From: Chitinophagaceae bacterium
GTDB lineage: Bacteria; Bacteroidota; Bacteroidia; Chitinophagales; Chitinophagaceae
Length of the DNA: 35,935 bases
Direction: 5' to 3'
Assembly: GCA_947447265.1 (NCBI GenBank)
Contig: CANFKC010000046.1
Span: 1-35,935, forward strand
Each line of letters opens with the position of its first letter. The stretch's first letter is position 1. Positions 33,035 to 35,935 of this stretch are shown here, piece after piece. Under the pieces are notes generated by a model that was given only the letters and a program-made list of their open reading frames with translations, did no database searches and was not told the DNA's origin. Position numbers and translations under genes: made by a program.

Positions 33035-33943
33035 ATGAACCAACCATCTTATTTAGTATTCCCATGCTTTGGAGAAGAAGGTTTCTATTATGAATGCGCT
33101 TTCGCATTGCTGTCACTATCCCGATTATACGATATTGGCAATCTGCCATTCCATGAAATATGGATATACACAGACAATGCGGGATGGTTTACCCGGTTTA
33201 AAGATTGTCCCCTGCCGCTTAGGTTCAGGAATGTAACAACCGCTGAAATCAACGAATGGAAGGGCGCTATCAACTATCTGTACCGCAGCAAAATAGAGAT
33301 GCTCAAAGACTTTACGGAAACGCACCAGGGCAATGTACTCTTTTGCGATACGGATATCGTATTCACATCTCCACTAGCGCCATTATTGCAAGGCATAGAA
33401 GCAGGACAGGTTTATATGCAGAACCGGGAAGGTATTGTTAACACCCGCAGTTCGCCCATGCTTAAAAGGCTGGACGACTACCTGCGTAGAACTCCACACA
33501 CACCAGTTAACGGGAAAAACCTGTTTGACTTACCGATGTGGAATTCCGGCATTATTGGGTTTAACACAAGCATACCGGATGTTGCAGCTGATGCACTGGC
33601 ATTCACGGATGAATATTACCCGCGTAACCATTCCATTAGGGTTATAGAGCAATTTGCATTTTCGGTTGTATTTCTCAGGTCGGGTGCTATTCATGCCGCT
33701 GCACCCTATACCCTTCATTACTGGAATTTGCGGGAAGCCAGACAAATATTCCAATCGTTTTTTACCCATTTAAAAGGCAGCAGCTGGCAGCAACTTACCC
33801 AACTCAGTGGCATGATACAGCTTTTCGAAACAATGATGGAAAAGGTGAGGTTTGAAAATAGCCAGAATTTTTTGGGTAAAATTATACAGGTAAAATGGCG
33901 ACCACCTGCAACTAACTGGGATGAATTGAAAAGACAATTATGA
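33035..33943 (+). CDS. Glycosyltransferase-like protein with DxD motif
   Basis: I choose ATG 33035 (302 residues); an in-frame TTG at 32903 would add 44 residues with no conserved look. The start MNQPSYLVFPCFGEEGFYYECAFALLSL and the later VLFCDTDIVFTSPLAPLLQG (101-120) show a GT-A fold with Asp105-Thr-Asp107, the metal/nucleotide-sugar motif. WNSGIIGFN and the histidine/tryptophan segment YTLHYWNLREAR fit the acceptor side of GT8-like enzymes. No membrane segment is present, so it is cytoplasmic. Donor and acceptor are unknown. It overlaps by 6 bases at its stop with the convergent membrane gene. Confidence 0.75.
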   Translation: MNQPSYLVFPCFGEEGFYYECAFALLSLSRLYDIGNLPFHEIWIYTDNAGWFTRFKDCPLPLRFRNVTTAEINEWKGAINYLYRSKIEMLKDFTETHQGNVLFCDTDIVFTSPLAPLLQGIEAGQVYMQNREGIVNTRSSPMLKRLDDYLRRTPHTPVNGKNLFDLPMWNSGIIGFNTSIPDVAADALAFTDEYYPRNHSIRVIEQFAFSVVFLRSGAIHAAAPYTLHYWNLREARQIFQSFFTHLKGSSWQQLTQLSGMIQLFETMMEKVRFENSQNFLGKIIQVKWRPPATNWDELKRQL

Positions 33944-34351
33944 CTGGACTTTGCCAGCGACATTCATGCTTTGGACAAGCCGCGATAATAACCAGAAAAC
34001 CAGGAACGGCAGGGGACCAATAAAGGTGCTCCGCACTTCTGCAATAGTAATGATTATTTTATGAGTGCCAGCGGTATGCGGCAAAAAAAACATAATTGCG
34101 GTAGCCGCAATAACACCGGCAAACGCCACCACATAACTGGCTATCCATAATAAATACAGCCACTTTTCCTTATTCTTCCAGTTAAAATAGCCGATACAAC
34201 CCGTTGTAGCAAATAGCATATAATGGGCAACCTGCCGTAAAATTGTTGGTAAATGATACGGCTTACTAAAAGCGAAAAAGCGGTTATCGGCCAGGCTGAT
34301 GAGCACGAGCACCACCAGCGATATGATGAAAGTGAGTTTAACCGGCTTCAT
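33938..34351 (-). CDS. Small membrane protein coupled to exosortase
   Basis: The protein has 137 residues and four membrane segments (about 7-21, 41-58, 66-92, 112-127). The loop VAHYMLFATTGCIGYFNWKNKEKWLYLLW and the ITIAEVRSTFIGPLPFLVFWLLS end are the most specific parts. The start codon (34351) lies 14 bases inside the end of the exosortase gene, so the two are translationally coupled. Bacteroidota exosortases of the XrtX and XrtF groups usually have a membrane partner of this size next to them, and I take this as that partner. No motif proves a function. Confidence 0.65.
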   Translation of the reverse strand: MKPVKLTFIISLVVLVLISLADNRFFAFSKPYHLPTILRQVAHYMLFATTGCIGYFNWKNKEKWLYLLWIASYVVAFAGVIAATAIMFFLPHTAGTHKIIITIAEVRSTFIGPLPFLVFWLLSRLVQSMNVAGKVQS

Positions 34352-34889
34352 TGGCTATTCCTTTTTTAGTGTAGTGTACCCAAACATAGAAAACCAGCAG
34401 GTATAGCGCCGTTGTAAAAATGTAATGATGGCTTATTTCCACCCAACCCCGGTAGTGTATGTTCATCCAGGCAATAATGGCACACCTTATTACATTCAAC
34501 ACAAAAATATAGGCGATACCAAAAACTATAAATTTGGTCCGTCGCTTCCAGTCAGCCGGGAAACAGAACAAGAACGAAAGATACAACACGTAAATATCCA
34601 GCGCATTGCAGGGGTCTGCCACGCTGATTATTTTATGTCCGTCAATAAGGATGGTAGCGGCTTTGCGGTCAACCCTGTGCGGATATAGTGTACTTACGTT
34701 ATTGTAAAAAAGAGATAATAACTTTTCGGTACTGTATGCGGTAACATTCGTGAGCACACCATCAGGAAACCGCCTTGGCTCCAATACCAGGCGATAAGCG
34801 AATTGCCAAACAACAAATATCACCAGCGCCCGTAATAAAAATGATTTTATTAGCTTAGGTATTTTATCGTAGTAAGTTCTTAAACGCAC
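34338..34889 (-). CDS. Exosortase family protein (XrtX-like)
   Basis: The protein has 183 residues with about five membrane segments. The three catalytic positions of the exosortase/archaeosortase family are present in order: Cys94 in ADPCNALDIYVLYLSF, Arg135 in LNVIRCAIIAW, and His154/His155 in EISHHYIFTTALYLLVF. These enzymes cleave a C-terminal sorting signal and may attach proteins to surface polysaccharide. The short length and C-N-A in place of C-S-G fit the compact Bacteroidota types, with XrtX the closest in my recollection. A coupled membrane protein follows, and a glycosyltransferase-like gene lies next to it. No protein with an obvious PEP-CTERM-like tail is encoded in this window. 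Confidence 0.82.
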   Translation of the reverse strand: MRLRTYYDKIPKLIKSFLLRALVIFVVWQFAYRLVLEPRRFPDGVLTNVTAYSTEKLLSLFYNNVSTLYPHRVDRKAATILIDGHKIISVADPCNALDIYVLYLSFLFCFPADWKRRTKFIVFGIAYIFVLNVIRCAIIAWMNIHYRGWVEISHHYIFTTALYLLVFYVWVHYTKKGIANEAG

Positions 34890-34942
34890 AGGCCCCTTAA
34901 TTATTTGCAGAAAATATCTTGTAATATATAATTACTACTGCA

Positions 34943-34976
34943 CAAAGGTACTTCTTTCGTTTAAAAATTTTGTCAA
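34943..34976 (-). promoter_or_regulatory. Promoter of the exosortase operon
   Basis: On the minus strand TTG (34974-34976) and TACCTTTG (34943-34950) are 23 bases apart. This is a good -7 box with a slightly long spacer, leaving a leader of about 50 bases to the start at 34889. Confidence 0.5.
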
Positions 34977-35005
34977 TAAACCGTTATGATTCAAAATGGG
35001 ATGGC

Positions 35006-35038
35006 TTTGGTTCATTAACTTAGTAGTACGTAGCTTTG
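35006..35038 (+). promoter_or_regulatory. Promoter of the Nudix gene
   Basis: TTTG (35006-35009) and TAGCTTTG (35031-35038) are separated by 21 bases. Both boxes match the Bacteroidota consensus exactly. The GTG start follows 32 bases later. Confidence 0.65.
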
Positions 35039-35070
35039 TAGTATTGTGCAGGCAGCATAAATAAGCAATA

Positions 35071-35700
35071 GTGACCAACGAACAACTAACCCCGCTTAAG
35101 GAACGATTGAAGCAGCCACTACCCGGCAGGCAGGCGCAAGAGCGCATGGTGGGCAGGGTGCGTTTAATGCCGCTTACTTTGCCTGAAAATGCCAGGCCCA
35201 GTGCTGTGTTGTGTTTGCTGTTCCCTGTGGGTAACGATCTGCACATCCTGCTCATGAAACGCAAGGAAGACCGCACCGCCCATAGCGGCCAGGTGAGTTT
35301 TCCGGGCGGCAGGTACGAAAAAGAAGATGCTGACTATAAAGCTACTGCCCTGCGGGAAGCAAATGAGGAGGTCGGCATTCTTTCGGCTGATGTTGATGTA
35401 CTTTCACCACTCACCTCCCTGTACATCCCGGTGAGCAATTTTAACGTGTATCCATTTTTAGGCTATACTGCACAGCAACCCGAATACAATCTAAGCCGTA
35501 ACGAAGTATCGTATATCCTGGAAGTGCCGGTCGCCAAATTGTTCCACCCAGAACGCAAGATCGTTACCGACGTCACCTCGCCCGTATCTCCTGAACCTAT
35601 AAAAAACGTGAACGCTTACCAGCTGGAAGATGGCACCATTATCTGGGGCGCAACTGCCATGATACTTTCTGAAATAGAAGCGATAGTAAACTCATTGTAA
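35071..35700 (+). CDS. Nudix hydrolase, CoA-pyrophosphatase type
   Basis: The protein has 209 residues from a GTG start at 35071; an in-frame stop just upstream and the promoter at 35006 support it. The Nudix box GGRYEKEDADYKATALREANEEVGI (about 84-108) has the full G-x5-E-x7-REUxEExGU pattern. Just before it, LLMKRKEDRTAHSGQVSFPGG matches the extra motif of the CoA pyrophosphatase subgroup (NUDT7/8, CoaSE-like), R-x(5)-H-x-G-Q-[VI]-x-F-P-G-G. These enzymes split CoA into phosphopantetheine and 3',5'-ADP. All Nudix glutamates are intact. Cytoplasmic. Confidence 0.9.
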   Translation: MTNEQLTPLKERLKQPLPGRQAQERMVGRVRLMPLTLPENARPSAVLCLLFPVGNDLHILLMKRKEDRTAHSGQVSFPGGRYEKEDADYKATALREANEEVGILSADVDVLSPLTSLYIPVSNFNVYPFLGYTAQQPEYNLSRNEVSYILEVPVAKLFHPERKIVTDVTSPVSPEPIKNVNAYQLEDGTIIWGATAMILSEIEAIVNSL

Positions 35701-35854
35701 TTGCAATGAATAGTGGCGATTACAAACTTCGGTGTAGCTATCTTGGAGAGCCGAACTGTGACGGACAATGTCAATAAGGCAAGAATTGTTATAATAAACC
35801 GCCATCAAAATTATTAAAATAATAATTTACTATCTTTGGTTCAAATAGGGAGCT

Positions 35855-35935
35855 ATGCGAACCTTACAGTTGGTAAATCATCTTACAGATGTTCAATTAA
35901 AAGAAAGGCTTGCCTCAACAACCGGCAAGCCGGAG
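35855..35935 (+). CDS. Start of an unidentified gene, cut by window edge
   Basis: From ATG 35855 the frame stays open for 27 codons to the window end (MRTLQLVNHLTDVQLKERL at the N-terminus). A TATCTTTG box at 35831-35838 supports a real start. The opening helix recalls the beginning of helix-turn-helix transposase or resolvase-type proteins (IS630-like), but 27 residues are not enough to decide. The 154-base gap before it shows no other feature. Confidence 0.45.
   Translation, partial: MRTLQLVNHLTDVQLKERLASTTGKPE

Overview
The window looks like a chromosomal piece of a Bacteroidota bacterium, most likely in the Chitinophagaceae/Sphingobacteriia range. The reasons are promoter boxes of the TAnnTTTG type, few visible Shine-Dalgarno sequences, many short signal peptides and lipoboxes, and families typical of that phylum: DUF3127, DUF4836, a GIN-like domain, a Wzi/RemB-like outer-membrane protein and an exosortase-X-like protein. 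The species cannot be named from sequence alone.

Region 1 (1 to about 4132) is the right-hand end of an integrative element. It carries a tyrosine recombinase cut by the window edge, an excisionase-like helix-turn-helix gene, two small genes (one resembling ribosome modulation factor), a three-way-junction inverted-repeat structure, the C-terminal remnant of a DNA methyltransferase, a 5'-truncated repeat/coiled-coil gene and a small secreted protein. It ends at 4133-4174 in the 3' part of a CAT-anticodon tRNA whose 5' half is absent, which is what a right attachment site in a tRNA gene looks like. The intact tRNA and left end should lie beyond position 1.

Region 2 (4177-9829) is ordinary chromosome with two copies of an MBOAT O-acyltransferase plus SGNH-like partner module, probably for acylating surface or secreted polysaccharide. 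A small membrane protein of DUF3592 type sits between them.

Region 3 (10050-26263) is a run of mostly single genes: a lipoprotein, an orphan methyltransferase, a secreted DUF3298-like protein, an acidic-heptad membrane protein, a pentapeptide-repeat protein, alaS, a DtxR-family metal regulator, tRNA-His, a DUF3127 protein with an SSB-like tail, a DUF4836 lipoprotein, an Asp-box lipoprotein, hslR, an acyltransferase-3 and a formylglycine-generating-enzyme-like protein that lacks the second active-site cysteine.

Region 4 (26264-29640) is repeat-rich. A decayed palindrome family lies at 26635-26864. A MutS-type ATPase follows, then an array of about 100-bp units built from ACCCCTTCGGGGT hairpins next to a small HUH transposase that has inverted units on each side, an arrangement like a RAYT/REP element.

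Region 5 (29638-35935) holds dihydroorotase, a Wzi/RemB-like barrel protein, a glycosyltransferase-like protein, an exosortase with an overlapping small membrane protein, a CoA-pyrophosphatase-type Nudix hydrolase and the start of an unidentified gene. Families were assigned by motif reading, not by database search.
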